64,000 nt of DNA from the IMG/VR virus record IMGVR_UViG_3300048672_000219, positions 1 through 64,000 of that record. One strand, given 5' to 3'. This DNA comes from a virus. The notes beneath the pieces are model-generated. The model was not told where the DNA came from. It made no database searches and worked only from the letters and a program-made list of their open reading frames with translations. Positions 8,446 to 16,500 of the stretch are shown here, piece after piece. Both the position numbers and the translations under genes were made by a program. Within the stretch, counting starts at the first letter, position 1. Each line of letters starts with the position of its first letter.

Positions 8446-9376
8446 ACTCACTCTCCAACCAATCCAAACTAATAAAGAGAGGGTCGTAGCTGCCATCCTT
8501 TACACGATGCTTCACAACAATACCCCTCCAGTGGTGGTTTCCTTGCTTGCCTTTGTAGTGTTCCTCATGCACATATCCGGCACCAACAACCAAGCCCCAT
8601 TGCTGTTGTCCACTGGCAGGAAGGAATCGCGTAGCCACATCCAAAGTTTGACGATGACCCATAGTGAAACTCTCGCCAATCGTTTTAAGCATGTTTTGTG
8701 CAGTGCCTGTCAGTGCTCGTCCCGTCATCACATTTGGGAAATAATGACAATAATTAATACCGTCAATATTGATCGGAGTGAGGAACGGAACAACTTCCCA
8801 ACCAAACTTTTCATATTGCAGAACAGACATGTCCAGAAAACCTTCCAGCTTTGGGTTGTTGTCTACATACCGAGTTAGACGGTCTTCGTGATTCCCCAAA
8901 GTAATTACCATGCGAGGATTATACACTTCCTCACCAGCTTCTTTCTGCATAGCTTGGAACTCTCGCAGAGGCTTCAGAAGAACTTCCATGCCCTTGACAG
9001 ACGCTTCAATGTCGGCAAGAACACGTTTACCCTCTGCTGATTTCTTGCCTTCATCCCACTGACTAAGGCTCTCAAAATCGCAGAAGTCACCCAAGTGGAC
9101 AATAACATCTGGTTGCTTACGAACGATGTATTCACCAATCCAGCGAAGATATTCCAAAGAGATATTTGGACTAACCTGACTGTCTGGAATAACCAAGTGA
9201 GTAATATCACCATCACTCGCAACGGCATTGTCTCGTTCAAATTTCTCATAAGCCCGAAGAAAATCTAGCACTGTCGTGCGAGGTTGACCTACCATCTCTG
9301 CAATCTGTCGGCGGCTCAGAGTGTTAGTGGAATACAGTGCCAAGGCTTGCTTGTGCCATTCTTTATGCTCTATCAA
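8432..9376 (-). CDS. metallophosphoesterase with N-terminal HTH
   Basis: 314 aa. Residues 18-42 (LSRRQIAEMVGQPRTTVLDFLRAY) look like a helix-turn-helix. A calcineurin-like phosphoesterase domain follows: IPDSQ in place of DxH, LGDFCD (GDxxD), TLGNHEDR (GNHE) and a later MGHRQT. The fusion suggests a nuclease or phosphatase brought to DNA; the exact substrate cannot be told. The frame extends to a TTG at 9412, but TTG9376, one base after the previous stop and six bases behind AAAGGAG, fits the coupling pattern of this genome. Confidence 0.8.
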   Translation of the reverse strand: MIEHKEWHKQALALYSTNTLSRRQIAEMVGQPRTTVLDFLRAYEKFERDNAVASDGDITHLVIPDSQVSPNISLEYLRWIGEYIVRKQPDVIVHLGDFCDFESLSQWDEGKKSAEGKRVLADIEASVKGMEVLLKPLREFQAMQKEAGEEVYNPRMVITLGNHEDRLTRYVDNNPKLEGFLDMSVLQYEKFGWEVVPFLTPINIDGINYCHYFPNVMTGRALTGTAQNMLKTIGESFTMGHRQTLDVATRFLPASGQQQWGLVVGAGYVHEEHYKGKQGNHHWRGIVVKHRVKDGSYDPLFISLDWLESEYGKN

Positions 9377-9377
9377 A

Positions 9378-9620
9378 TCACTCTCCTTTATCTTGAACAT
9401 CGCCAAAGACAATCTTCACATCACCATAAACAGTGTCATAAGTAATCGTCACACCGTCATTCACCAAATCACCATTGAAGTTTAGTACAGCTTGAACAAT
9501 ATAGCCTTCTTTCTCATCTGCCGTAAGAACCATCTTCTGTTCAATACCATTTAGAAGCACAGAAACATGCCGTGTATCTGCAACATAGCCAATGTCTTCA
9601 GGGTCTGCTGAAATTCTCAT
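9378..9620 (-). CDS. hypothetical protein
   Basis: 80 aa, beta-rich (VSVLLNGIEQKMVLTADEKE), no recognised family. AGGAGAGCAA precedes ATG9620. One base separates its stop from the phosphoesterase start. Confidence 0.6.
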   Translation of the reverse strand: MRISADPEDIGYVADTRHVSVLLNGIEQKMVLTADEKEGYIVQAVLNFNGDLVNDGVTITYDTVYGDVKIVFGDVQDKGE

Positions 9621-9628
9621 TTGCTCTC

Positions 9629-9877
9629 CTATTTAAATTTGTCAGGATGACTACCTTCACGAATTACTCGTGCCTTTGGTGGAGGTGGCGGTTCAACATC
9701 TTGCACAGAAATAGCTTGCTCATTAATGTTGTATCCTACAGTGTCAACTTTTAGCATCGGAAACCCAATAGGATTCACTTTAATACCATCTTGAATCAGA
9801 TTGCTAATTAGTCGCTGCAAGAATCTTACATCGTCTTGTAGAATTCTTAGCTCATACCGAATATCAATTTCACTCAT
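9629..9877 (-). CDS. hypothetical protein with proline-rich segment
   Basis: 82 aa from MSEIDIRYELRILQDD, where AAGGAGAAAGCAA precedes ATG9877. An N-terminal amphipathic helix is followed by a VEPPPPPKARV segment. Overlaps the stop of the preceding gene by eight bases. Function unknown. Confidence 0.6.
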   Translation of the reverse strand: MSEIDIRYELRILQDDVRFLQRLISNLIQDGIKVNPIGFPMLKVDTVGYNINEQAISVQDVEPPPPPKARVIREGSHPDKFK

Positions 9878-10103
9878 TTGCTTTCTCCTTAATCTTCTTA
9901 TCAACACATTTCATCATCAAGCCAAGAGCTTGCTTCAAGTCTTCAAGGCTTTCTGCACCAACGTCAAGAGCTACAGAAGAAGTTGCTACAGGCTCTCCAT
10001 TCCAGAATACAGTGGCTTCACAAATATAAGCCCGTCCGTCACGTTCCTCTACAACATATTTCCATTTATAGCTGCTAGGCCAATGCCATGTTAGTTGTTT
10101 CAT
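9870..10103 (-). CDS. hypothetical protein
   Basis: 77 aa. The first half is beta-like and Trp-rich (MKQLTWHWPSSYKWKYVVEE), the second helical and charged. ATGA overlap with the gene before it, AAGGAGGC before the start. No recognised domain. Confidence 0.6.
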   Translation of the reverse strand: MKQLTWHWPSSYKWKYVVEERDGRAYICEATVFWNGEPVATSSVALDVGAESLEDLKQALGLMMKCVDKKIKEKANE

Positions 10104-10288
10104 TTAGCCTCCTTGTATTTGTCATAGGCACGTTGTAGAGCGTCAATCAGATAAGGAATATCATCTGTGTAGATAAGGCCAACAGGGCTAGAATCTTCAT
10201 ACAAAATCTGTGTAAATTCTCCTGTGTTTTGTATGGAAACTATCTCGTCATCACCATCTTGGTTCTTGTAGCCAATTTCAATGTCCAT
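10100..10288 (-). CDS. hypothetical protein
   Basis: 62 aa, acidic (MDIEIGYKNQDGDDEIVSIQ...DDIPYLIDALQRAYDKY). AGGAGAAATA precedes ATG10288. Function unknown. Confidence 0.58.
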   Translation of the reverse strand: MDIEIGYKNQDGDDEIVSIQNTGEFTQILYEDSSPVGLIYTDDIPYLIDALQRAYDKYKEAK

Positions 10289-10296
10289 TATTTCTC

Positions 10297-10833
10297 CTAT
10301 TCTACACTCCTAAAAATAGCTTCCACGTTTTTTTTACGTTTCTTCTTGCTGCCATTGTCGAAGAATCCATAATCTTCGCAGAATGTAATTATATCATCAA
10401 CAGACTCTTCTTTGTCAATACGAATGACTTCTTTTAGCATTTGTGCTTCAGAGAAATCAATTGACATCTTCTCAGCGTAACTCTTAGTTTTATGGCAAGG
10501 CTTACAGGCCAGCACCCAATTGTTATTACAATCAAGAAGGTTCTTCAGAAACTGGTGAGACTCTTCCCATGTATTGCACGAACCAGCTCGTTGTACATGG
10601 TCTACTTCCAAATGACTTGCTGCAAAACTATTCTTGCAATAATGACAGATGCCAAGAGACTTTGCCCGTCCTGTGTAGCCTTTAGGGGGCTTTACAAGCT
10701 GTGCAGACTTCCACTTGAGCTTTGCAGGGTATCTTGACCAAAGCAAGCGCAGATGCCCTCGCAAATATGTAAAGAAGGCTGTTTGATTCTTCCAAATGTC
10801 GGGAAAGAGTTCCCAAGGTTCTTTACTCGCCAT
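10297..10833 (-). CDS. HNH endonuclease
   Basis: 178 aa. Zinc-finger HNH: CHYC (Cys63, Cys66), EVDHV (Asp78, His79), NNNWVLACKPCHKTKS (Cys110, Cys113, His114). The lysine-rich C-terminus (KKKRKKN) may bind DNA. AAAGG lies before ATG10833. It may be a free-standing homing endonuclease or a DNA-processing nuclease; packed within the operon and without its own promoter, it looks more integrated than the other HNH genes here. Confidence 0.82.
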   Translation of the reverse strand: MASKEPWELFPDIWKNQTAFFTYLRGHLRLLWSRYPAKLKWKSAQLVKPPKGYTGRAKSLGICHYCKNSFAASHLEVDHVQRAGSCNTWEESHQFLKNLLDCNNNWVLACKPCHKTKSYAEKMSIDFSEAQMLKEVIRIDKEESVDDIITFCEDYGFFDNGSKKKRKKNVEAIFRSVE

Positions 10834-10842
10834 ACTTAACCT

Positions 10843-11082
10843 TTAGCTTGCATAAGGGTACTCCCGATTATTAGGGCAGATAACTTTGTCGATAAAATCC
10901 TGCTCATTTTTCCACAACAATGCAAGCTCTGGTGAGGCAGTATTGGCTTTTACAATATCAATAGCTTTTTGGATACATGCCAGAATATCCCGATGGGTGT
11001 GCATAGGAATCTCTCCCTTGTACCAATCTGGAAAAACAACCAGCTTCTTTCTGGGAATGTGTTTCTTCTTCCGCATTTTCAT
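10843..11082 (-). CDS. hypothetical basic protein
   Basis: 79 aa with a strongly basic N-terminus (MKMRKKKHIPRKKLVVF) and an acidic/neutral remainder. Its ATG overlaps the stop of the preceding gene (ATGA) and follows AAGGAGGATTTTAA. No recognised family. Confidence 0.58.
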   Translation of the reverse strand: MKMRKKKHIPRKKLVVFPDWYKGEIPMHTHRDILACIQKAIDIVKANTASPELALLWKNEQDFIDKVICPNNREYPYAS

Positions 11083-11255
11083 TTAAAATCCTCCTTGACA
11101 ATTACATAGTCCCCTATTTCTACATAAAGATGAAAAGTTTTGTTATCAAGAAAATACCAATTATCAAATTGTGGGTGATAATACAAATTCTTGTCTTCAT
11201 CATATAGATAAATGTTGTGGTCAACTTCTCTGTCACACCACCGGAATTTAATCAT
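11079..11255 (-). CDS. small hypothetical protein (58 aa)
   Basis: 58 aa: MIKFRWCDREVDHNIYLYDE and onward, Tyr/Asp-rich, probably beta-stranded. GGAGGTGGA precedes ATG11255. ATGA overlaps link it to the genes on both sides, which is the main support that it is real. Confidence 0.6.
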   Translation of the reverse strand: MIKFRWCDREVDHNIYLYDEDKNLYYHPQFDNWYFLDNKTFHLYVEIGDYVIVKEDFK

Positions 11256-11731
11256 TCCACCTCCAAACTATCCAGATGGCTCAGAGCTTCCATAGTTTTG
11301 ACAAGGGCTTCATCATTATCACACTTGTATGCAAAGCATTCTCCTTTTGGGAACACACGATATTTACCATTGTGAATAGCAACTTCGTGCCCAGCTTGAG
11401 AGAATTGTTTGATTTGGTTGAGCAAATCTTCTGAAGCTATAATGGAAATAGAATAGATATCTCCATATTTATCACTCACTTTAACTAGAGTATCTTGCCA
11501 ATCTACTTTAGGGGTTTCTACGAGTTGCCAATCACCCATCTGAATGGTGCGAAGAGCATGTTCTTTTCGATACCAAGTACCATTCCCCGTAGAATCCTCA
11601 TCCCAGTTCACTTGAACACATCCTTCAAAATGAGGATGCTGGGTAGCCGTGTAAACTCGTTGCGCGCTTTCATGGATGTTTACAGTAAACTTAAAAGGGA
11701 ACGGCGGCAGTTCTTTAATTTTGTTGGTCAT
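11252..11731 (-). CDS. hypothetical protein
   Basis: 159 aa, no recognised domain. The N-terminus (PPFPFKFTVNIHESAQRVYTA) is beta-like with several Trp. Its start overlaps the end of the exonuclease gene by four bases. Confidence 0.6.
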   Translation of the reverse strand: MTNKIKELPPFPFKFTVNIHESAQRVYTATQHPHFEGCVQVNWDEDSTGNGTWYRKEHALRTIQMGDWQLVETPKVDWQDTLVKVSDKYGDIYSISIIASEDLLNQIKQFSQAGHEVAIHNGKYRVFPKGECFAYKCDNDEALVKTMEALSHLDSLEVE

Positions 11732-12750
11732 AGTTTTACTCCTAATTTATCCATCACAGACTTAACATCTGTGGGTTGTTCATCGACAGACCGGAGCATT
11801 TTAGCAAGATTAAAGTTTTCTTGCAATACATACAGCCAATCTACTTCAATATCATCCCCTCTCCAACCTTTGATGACTTTAGGTTGTGGATAAAGGGTCT
11901 TGTATCCAAGCACGAGTGCTTCAAGTGCTTCCTTATCTGTCTTGCAGTTTTTCAGTAACTCATAAGCCTTCTTCTCTCCCCACTTCATGTCACTGGCAGA
12001 ATTAGCTGCGTAGTTATCACTCCTGTCGGAATCCAATATTTGTTGATAAAGCCACATACGTCCTCGGCCTTTAATATCACCTTTGTCATTTGGTTTTAGC
12101 CAACCAAATCCATCATAAGAGCAAATAGGATCATGTGTGTTTGTGTTATATAAATGCCCTGCGCATTGTAGGTAGTCTTTATCCACAAATGCTAAAACAA
12201 ATTTATCTTTATCACTCTTTGTCTTTTTCCATTTTTGGTAGGCATTGTAACTATCAATACTACAAGCATCATCGGCTTCGATACGTGTTACAATCTCACA
12301 GTTATGATGCTTAGTCAAGTAATCTTTTAGCTCATCCAAATGAATAGGTCGAAGCAATCCATCACGATTTCCTTTGTACTTGAGTATCGTAGAAATGTCT
12401 TCTCTGAATACCTTACCCCTACCTGAATATCCGTAATACTTGTCCGTTCCAACAGCTTCACAAACAGACTTAATCATCTGCTTTACTGTGTGCAGACAGT
12501 TTTCAATAGGCTCTGGTTCTTGTACATCAATAACGTCAAACTCTTCTGGCAATCGAGGCGAGTCTGCACCTTTGTTGTACTCCGCTAACCAACCACCTGC
12601 TTTCTTTTTCCAGTGTCCCCAAAACAGTGTGCGAGTGTCAAATTCATACTCATCGCCGGAAGTCCTGTGAATAGCTTTGATAGATCGTTTTTCTCCTACG
12701 CTTCCGGCTGCGTATAGAATTGGGTCGTAGTCAAATAGTAGTGTTGTCAT
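11728..12750 (-). CDS. 5'-3' exonuclease (T7 gp6 / FEN-PIN type)
   Basis: 340 aa. Acidic metal-binding motifs in the PIN/FEN order: LLFDYDPILYAAG near the N-terminus, TRIEADDACSI, AFVDKDYLQCAGHLYN, then a helical arch/HhH-like C-terminal part (DNYAANSASDMKWGEKKAYELL). This matches the phage 5' exonuclease that removes RNA primers and resects ends in T7-type replication. Start ATG12750 with TAGGAGAGAT before it; the 16 extra codons upstream come from the terminator hairpin and are not used. Confidence 0.85.
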   Translation of the reverse strand: MTTLLFDYDPILYAAGSVGEKRSIKAIHRTSGDEYEFDTRTLFWGHWKKKAGGWLAEYNKGADSPRLPEEFDVIDVQEPEPIENCLHTVKQMIKSVCEAVGTDKYYGYSGRGKVFREDISTILKYKGNRDGLLRPIHLDELKDYLTKHHNCEIVTRIEADDACSIDSYNAYQKWKKTKSDKDKFVLAFVDKDYLQCAGHLYNTNTHDPICSYDGFGWLKPNDKGDIKGRGRMWLYQQILDSDRSDNYAANSASDMKWGEKKAYELLKNCKTDKEALEALVLGYKTLYPQPKVIKGWRGDDIEVDWLYVLQENFNLAKMLRSVDEQPTDVKSVMDKLGVKL

Positions 12751-12763
12751 ATCTCTCCTAAAC

Positions 12764-12796
12764 AAAAAGCCCGACTCCCGCAAAGGAAAGTCGGGC
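12764..12796 (-). terminator. rho-independent terminator after the SSB gene
   Basis: Leftward: GCCCGACT (12789-12796) pairs with AGTCGGGC (12769-12776), followed by five U (12764-12768). It separates SSB from the exonuclease. A perfect TATAAT (12800-12805) without a clear -35 lies just upstream, so downstream genes may be fed by read-through or a weak start. Confidence 0.85.
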
Positions 12797-12810
12797 AATA
12801 TTATACTACA

Positions 12811-13854
12811 TCAAAACGGCGCATCTTCGTTGTCGTCGCCCTGCCCATGTGCAGATGAAGGACGTTCAGGCTTCTTCGGCTTTGCAGCTTTAGGAGCTTC
12901 CTTCTGTTCCACAGGAGCTTCGCCATTAGTGGGTTGACCATTTGGATACAGCTTACGAATCTCAATCAAATCACGATCAGTTTCAATGATCTTCTCGTAG
13001 ATTTCTTTAGCTTTAGCCACTACTTCCGATTCATCAAAACGCTCACGAATAGCTGCTTGCATGTTAGAGCCTTCATAATCTTCTGCCAGAACAATCTTAC
13101 GAATGTCAGCAATACGCAGCAGATCAATCTTGGCAATACCGCCAAGCTCATCCTTAACTTCCAACAGGTCATCATCATTGAAGTTGACAGACACAGAAGC
13201 TTGCAGAGCATCAGGAACAGCCATTCCCTTCATCAGAGGCACAGGAGACTTGATTTTGGTATTAACAAACGTCTTACCGTCTTTCTCCGTCTTAGCTACT
13301 TCCACATTAGCCATGAAAGGCTTACCAAGCAGTAGCCCGATGTTGTTGTGGTCTTTGTTCTTGTAATCCGCTTCAAAGATTTTGTCTTGCTTCGTAGCAT
13401 CAGCAATCTTTTTCCATTGACTTGCTGGAGCCAGCGACCAAGGCTTACCTTTGATATAATTACCATCCGGATCACGAGGCGCAACAGTGGTGAAGTTCAG
13501 GCCATCGGTCATGCCACGGCTTACAGGGTGCAGAGGCAGACGAATGTTACGTACACCAATATCACCTTCATAGTCGTGTTGTTGTGTCAGCAGATCGATA
13601 TAGACAGCCACTTTCTGCTCAATACCTTTGTCACCATCTTTAGGCCAAATGATTTTGTCATTGCCATCTTCATCCTTGTCTCGCTTACCATTCGTGGTGG
13701 CAAACTTTGGAGTTTTGCGATGCTTGCCTAGATCGACCAGCATACCCACATGTACAACTTGCAGACCGTCTTCTGGAACAATAGGAACGAATTCTTTTTG
13801 TTCCGAATTTTCAGTACGTTGTGGTTGATTGCTACGGGGCTTAAAATTGCTCAT
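12811..13854 (-). CDS. single-stranded DNA-binding protein (acidic-tailed)
   Basis: 347 aa. The C-terminal region is Pro/Lys-rich, then ends HGQGDDNEDAPF: an acidic tail closing with Phe, as in T7 gp2.5 and bacterial SSBs, which recruits polymerase and helicase. The central region (residues 30-230) is beta-rich. ATG13854 is preceded by AAGGAAAATACT. Together with the T7-type polymerase, helicase and exonuclease it completes a replisome. The SSB call rests on the tail and context; the OB-fold was not verified. Confidence 0.75.
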   Translation of the reverse strand: MSNFKPRSNQPQRTENSEQKEFVPIVPEDGLQVVHVGMLVDLGKHRKTPKFATTNGKRDKDEDGNDKIIWPKDGDKGIEQKVAVYIDLLTQQHDYEGDIGVRNIRLPLHPVSRGMTDGLNFTTVAPRDPDGNYIKGKPWSLAPASQWKKIADATKQDKIFEADYKNKDHNNIGLLLGKPFMANVEVAKTEKDGKTFVNTKIKSPVPLMKGMAVPDALQASVSVNFNDDDLLEVKDELGGIAKIDLLRIADIRKIVLAEDYEGSNMQAAIRERFDESEVVAKAKEIYEKIIETDRDLIEIRKLYPNGQPTNGEAPVEQKEAPKAAKPKKPERPSSAHGQGDDNEDAPF

Positions 13855-13925
13855 AGTATTTTCCTTTATAGTAAATTGTGTGAAAGCCCACACAGGCGTT
13901 TGCCGAACACACGGCAATTCTTAAA

Positions 13926-14216
13926 TTAAATACAGCTATGTACAAGCCAGCCAATTGCCAAAACACCCAGTGGCTCTACAAGAGAATAAATAATACGTTC
14001 TTGATGATTTGGCTCAGGCTCTACAACCCACACTTTAACATGTGTGAAATATTTGATAGTTGCTACAAAACCAACAGCTTGCCAGAAGCCTAGCATTGGC
14101 ACAGAAACAATTGGCATAATAAACCAAGCCCAGAGTTGTTGTGCAGCGTAACCACCAAGTAGGAATGCGATAGTGCCAATGGTAATGTAGCCTAGAATTT
14201 TTACAAATGTGTTCAT
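13926..14216 (-). CDS. membrane protein of unknown function
   Basis: 96 aa with three hydrophobic segments (about residues 8-27, 30-53 and 78-95). AAAGGAGAATC precedes ATG14216. It lies between the tRNA-like elements and SSB in the transcript from the 14454-14483 promoter. In the 71-base gap after it there is a TTGCCG...CGGCAA hairpin (about 13902-13920) without a T-run. Confidence 0.65.
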   Translation of the reverse strand: MNTFVKILGYITIGTIAFLLGGYAAQQLWAWFIMPIVSVPMLGFWQAVGFVATIKYFTHVKVWVVEPEPNHQERIIYSLVEPLGVLAIGWLVHSCI

Positions 14217-14234
14217 GATTCTCCTTTAAATGTT

Positions 14235-14348
14235 TGGTCAGCCATTTGGAATCGAACCAAAATCAGTGACTCCTCCACAACCACTAAACATGAAACATCT
14301 CAATCATAGTGGTTGCTGTCACTAGCTTTGCCATTAAGCTATTAGCTG
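14235..14348 (-). ncRNA. tRNA-like element 2 (non-canonical, encoded CCA)
   Basis: Read leftward it has CAGCTA (14348-14343) pairing with TGGCTG before ACCA; a D-arm-like GCTT-AATGGCA-AAGC; and a perfect T-arm TTTGG-TTCGATT-CCAAA. Between AGTGA and TCACT, where a 7-base anticodon loop is expected, there are about 49 bases containing a 9-bp hairpin CAACCACTA / TAGTGGTTG. It is either a decayed or interrupted tRNA, or a tRNA-mimic RNA. Confidence 0.45.
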
Positions 14349-14354
14349 GTTGTT

Positions 14355-14441
14355 TGGTAGAACGTGGAGCATCGAAGCTCTCGACTTCCTTCTCACTGTT
14401 TAACGTCGGTGCTTTAGAAGAACACTGTGAGGACACGTCCC
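14355..14441 (-). ncRNA. tRNA-like element 1 (tRNA-Arg(TCT)-like anticodon arm)
   Basis: GGGACGT (5') can pair with ACGTTCT before ACCA. A well-formed anticodon arm GTGTT-CTTCTAA-AGCAC has exactly the loop of tRNA-Arg(UCU). The D-arm region is only about nine bases and the stretch between anticodon arm and T-arm is about 27 bases; the T-loop is TTCGAT in a GAGC/GCTC stem. So it keeps tRNA features but not a standard cloverleaf. It is followed within six bases by element 2 and is the first product of the promoter at 14454-14483. Confidence 0.4.
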
Positions 14442-14453
14442 AATGTAACGCTC

Positions 14454-14483
14454 ATTGTACAGCAATTTTAATGTGTATGTCAA
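14454..14483 (-). promoter_or_regulatory. sigma70-type promoter for tRNA-like RNAs and SSB
   Basis: TTGACA (14478-14483), 18-bp spacer, TACAAT (14454-14459). The sequence from the -10 onward, AATGAGCGTTACA, matches the promoter at 2440-2468. The likely start point near 14447 lies six bases before the 5' side of tRNA-like element 1. Confidence 0.7.
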
Positions 14484-14488
14484 GCTCT

Positions 14489-14701
14489 TTATAGAATCCT
14501 TTTGCTGAGAAAGCTTCCACTAATTGTCCAATGACTTCCAGCAAGAACAAGAGATGTTCCTAAATTGACAATAGGAATAATACTTATTAGTGTCAGAGGA
14601 ATCAGCCCACCAACAGTGACATAACCAAAGTCTTTCTTAGCTGCCCACAGGAGCAGAGGAAGAGAAATTAGAACACTAAGAATGTAAAGAAAGATAATCA
14701 T
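14489..14701 (-). CDS. membrane protein of unknown function
   Basis: 70 aa, two hydrophobic segments (residues 2-20 and 30-55). ATG14701 overlaps the preceding stop (ATGA). No recognised family. Confidence 0.62.
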   Translation of the reverse strand: MIIFLYILSVLISLPLLLWAAKKDFGYVTVGGLIPLTLISIIPIVNLGTSLVLAGSHWTISGSFLSKRIL

Positions 14702-14964
14702 TTGTCATTCTCCTGTCCATCAATCTTACTCAGCTTATAAACTCCATATTTGCAATCCTTGTTCTTGCTCTGAAGATGCTCAGAGACAGACTCAGCCTCT
14801 TCAATAGTGAAGAAAATATTCATACTGTATTCATCTTTCCAAGTAAATCCGTGATAAGGGTCTTCAATCATCACGCAAAACTTATCTTTTGTGGACTCTA
14901 CAAACTCTCGTTCTTTCAGAGGTAGAGCTTGCACCTGAGCTTTTATAATTTCATAGTCGTTCAT
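14698..14964 (-). CDS. hypothetical protein
   Basis: 88 aa from MNDYEIIKAQVQALPLKERE; AGAGGGCAACAA before ATG14964, which overlaps the stop upstream (ATGA). Contains FTWKDEYSMNIFFTIEEAESV; no family recognised. Confidence 0.6.
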   Translation of the reverse strand: MNDYEIIKAQVQALPLKEREFVESTKDKFCVMIEDPYHGFTWKDEYSMNIFFTIEEAESVSEHLQSKNKDCKYGVYKLSKIDGQENDK

Positions 14965-15482
14965 TTGTTGCCCTCTGGAGTATACCAATGCTTAAACTCA
15001 TCAGCAAAATATTTCACTTTGTTCATATCATAAGCAATGCTCACGCCATCCTTGCCACGACCTTGAGAGGCTTCATAAGCACGGCGGCAAGCCTTGACAA
15101 TATTGCACAGATCGTTGTCGTTTCCAAAAGCAGCACGAAGAATGTCCCCAAGTTCACATTCAAGCTGCTCACCTTTCTTGTTGACGATAGTGAGCTTGTA
15201 ATAGCTGCTGCTACCACCGTCAGATACTACTGGAGAGTTTTCCACAATTTCTACAGGTGTAGCAAAATTGAACTCTTTTAAGTGATGGTCTTCATAATAT
15301 TCACGATCATCACGATTACTGTAAGTAATCAAGCCATCTCCATAAGAATCAAAATAATAACCACCTTTATTGTACTCATCTACAGGTGGACTTCCCCACT
15401 TCCCACCCAAACTCTTCATATAATTTAGAATGCTCTCAGCTTCCTCATCCGTATTTGCCCACATTTTAAATGGCTTGTGCAT
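14961..15482 (-). CDS. hypothetical protein
   Basis: 173 aa. N-terminal part (WANTDEEAESILNYMKSLGG) helical, middle rich in Tyr/Gly/Asp, no recognised domain. AAGGAGAGTAAAG precedes ATG15482. Confidence 0.6.
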   Translation of the reverse strand: MHKPFKMWANTDEEAESILNYMKSLGGKWGSPPVDEYNKGGYYFDSYGDGLITYSNRDDREYYEDHHLKEFNFATPVEIVENSPVVSDGGSSSYYKLTIVNKKGEQLECELGDILRAAFGNDNDLCNIVKACRRAYEASQGRGKDGVSIAYDMNKVKYFADEFKHWYTPEGNK

Positions 15483-15500
15483 CTTTACTCTCCTTTAAAT

Positions 15501-15674
15501 TTATTCCTCATCATCTTCATCTTCGTCTTCTTGGCATTCTGGATAATCAGTACGGCACCAGTTGATGGTAATGCCATCAATTTCCAAACTTTCAAGGACA
15601 TCTGCAATGTGGAAAATATCTTCCTCATCTCCGTCGTAATTAATTTCAATAGTTCCAAAATATTCTTTAGCCAT
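15501..15674 (-). CDS. small acidic protein (57 aa)
   Basis: 57 aa from MAKEYFGTIEINYDGDEEDI, ending in a run of Asp/Glu (QEDEDEDDEE). Three ATG codons follow AAGGAG; the third (15674) has the best spacing. Overlaps the preceding gene by eight bases. The acidic tail is DNA-mimic-like, but function is unknown. Confidence 0.6.
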   Translation of the reverse strand: MAKEYFGTIEINYDGDEEDIFHIADVLESLEIDGITINWCRTDYPECQEDEDEDDEE

Positions 15675-16068
15675 CATCATTCTCCTTTTCAATTTGCTTC
15701 TCAGCATCAGCTAATTTTCTATCAATCTCTCCCTCCATCCTAGCAAGAGAGTGCGAAATTTCCATCACATCAAAATAATTGTGATTGGAATGTCCTTCAT
15801 TATACAGCCAATCCATCAGCTTGTCAGTTTTTATTTTGTATATGTCTCTTGTTGCGTCATAGCGTTTCCTTACGCCTTTGGGGAAGCTGTCAGCAAACTT
15901 TACAAAATATGGGAACAAAGCATATACATTCTTCTCTCGCTTGATTATTGCTGCTGTGGCAGCTTCTACAAGCTTTTGATAGGTTTCCTCGTCAGCTTTG
16001 TAAGTTCGGTCAACGAGGTGCGATGGTGGTCTGCCGTTTCTCTTGAGAGCTATGTCTTCCGAAGACAT
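15667..16068 (-). CDS. hypothetical protein
   Basis: 133 aa, basic and helical (EETYQKLVEAATAAIIKREKN), with RNGRPPSHLVDRTY near the N-terminus resembling an AT-hook-like basic turn. ATG16068 overlaps the stop of the 52-aa gene upstream (TAATG). Confidence 0.6.
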   Translation of the reverse strand: MSSEDIALKRNGRPPSHLVDRTYKADEETYQKLVEAATAAIIKREKNVYALFPYFVKFADSFPKGVRKRYDATRDIYKIKTDKLMDWLYNEGHSNHNYFDVMEISHSLARMEGEIDRKLADAEKQIEKENDDG

Positions 16069-16226
16069 TACAGCCGTTCCTCCAAATCCTCCATAAAAGC
16101 TTTCTTCTCAGCTTCCTCTTCTTGCTTTCGCTTTGCATTGAGGATGATAATTTGTCGAAGATAGTCTTCAAATTCAATGATGCCTTTGTTCCATGCTTCG
16201 TAGGTTTGTTCTAGGATTTTGTTCAT
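16068..16226 (-). CDS. small coiled-coil protein (52 aa)
   Basis: 52 aa: MNKILEQTYEAWNKGIIEFE and on, Glu/Lys-rich C-terminus. TTGGAGATCAA precedes ATG16226; overlaps at both ends (ATGA, TAATG) support translation as part of a coupled chain. Confidence 0.58.
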   Translation of the reverse strand: MNKILEQTYEAWNKGIIEFEDYLRQIIILNAKRKQEEEAEKKAFMEDLEERL

Positions 16227-16381
16227 TTGATCTCCAAGTCTACAATATAGGCGTCTTCACTCAGACGTTCCACAAGTTCATCAATGCTTTCCTGTACTGC
16301 AATCATTGTGTCCGAATGATAATCATCAGAAAGCAGTTCATTAGGTACTGCAATGGTTACATAAAATTTCAACTGTCGCAT
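16223..16381 (-). CDS. small hypothetical protein (52 aa)
   Basis: 52 aa: MRQLKFYVTIAVPNELLSDD and on, alpha/beta and acidic. GGAGAAGACTA before ATG16381. Start and stop both overlap neighbours. Confidence 0.58.
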   Translation of the reverse strand: MRQLKFYVTIAVPNELLSDDYHSDTMIAVQESIDELVERLSEDAYIVDLEIK

Positions 16382-16500
16382 TAGTCTTCTCCAAATTCTT
16401 CAAGAATCTCTTTCACATACTGACGGTATTGTTCGTATGAGATTTCTCCATTGCCATATTGATCTTCAACTTCTTCTAGGTACTTCTCCGTCTGTGTCAT
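16381..16500 (-). CDS. small acidic protein (39 aa)
   Basis: 39 aa: MTQTEKYLEEVEDQYGNGEI and on, ending EEFGED. AAGGAGAATTGA precedes ATG16500, which touches the preceding TGA. Function unknown. Confidence 0.55.
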   Translation of the reverse strand: MTQTEKYLEEVEDQYGNGEISYEQYRQYVKEILEEFGED

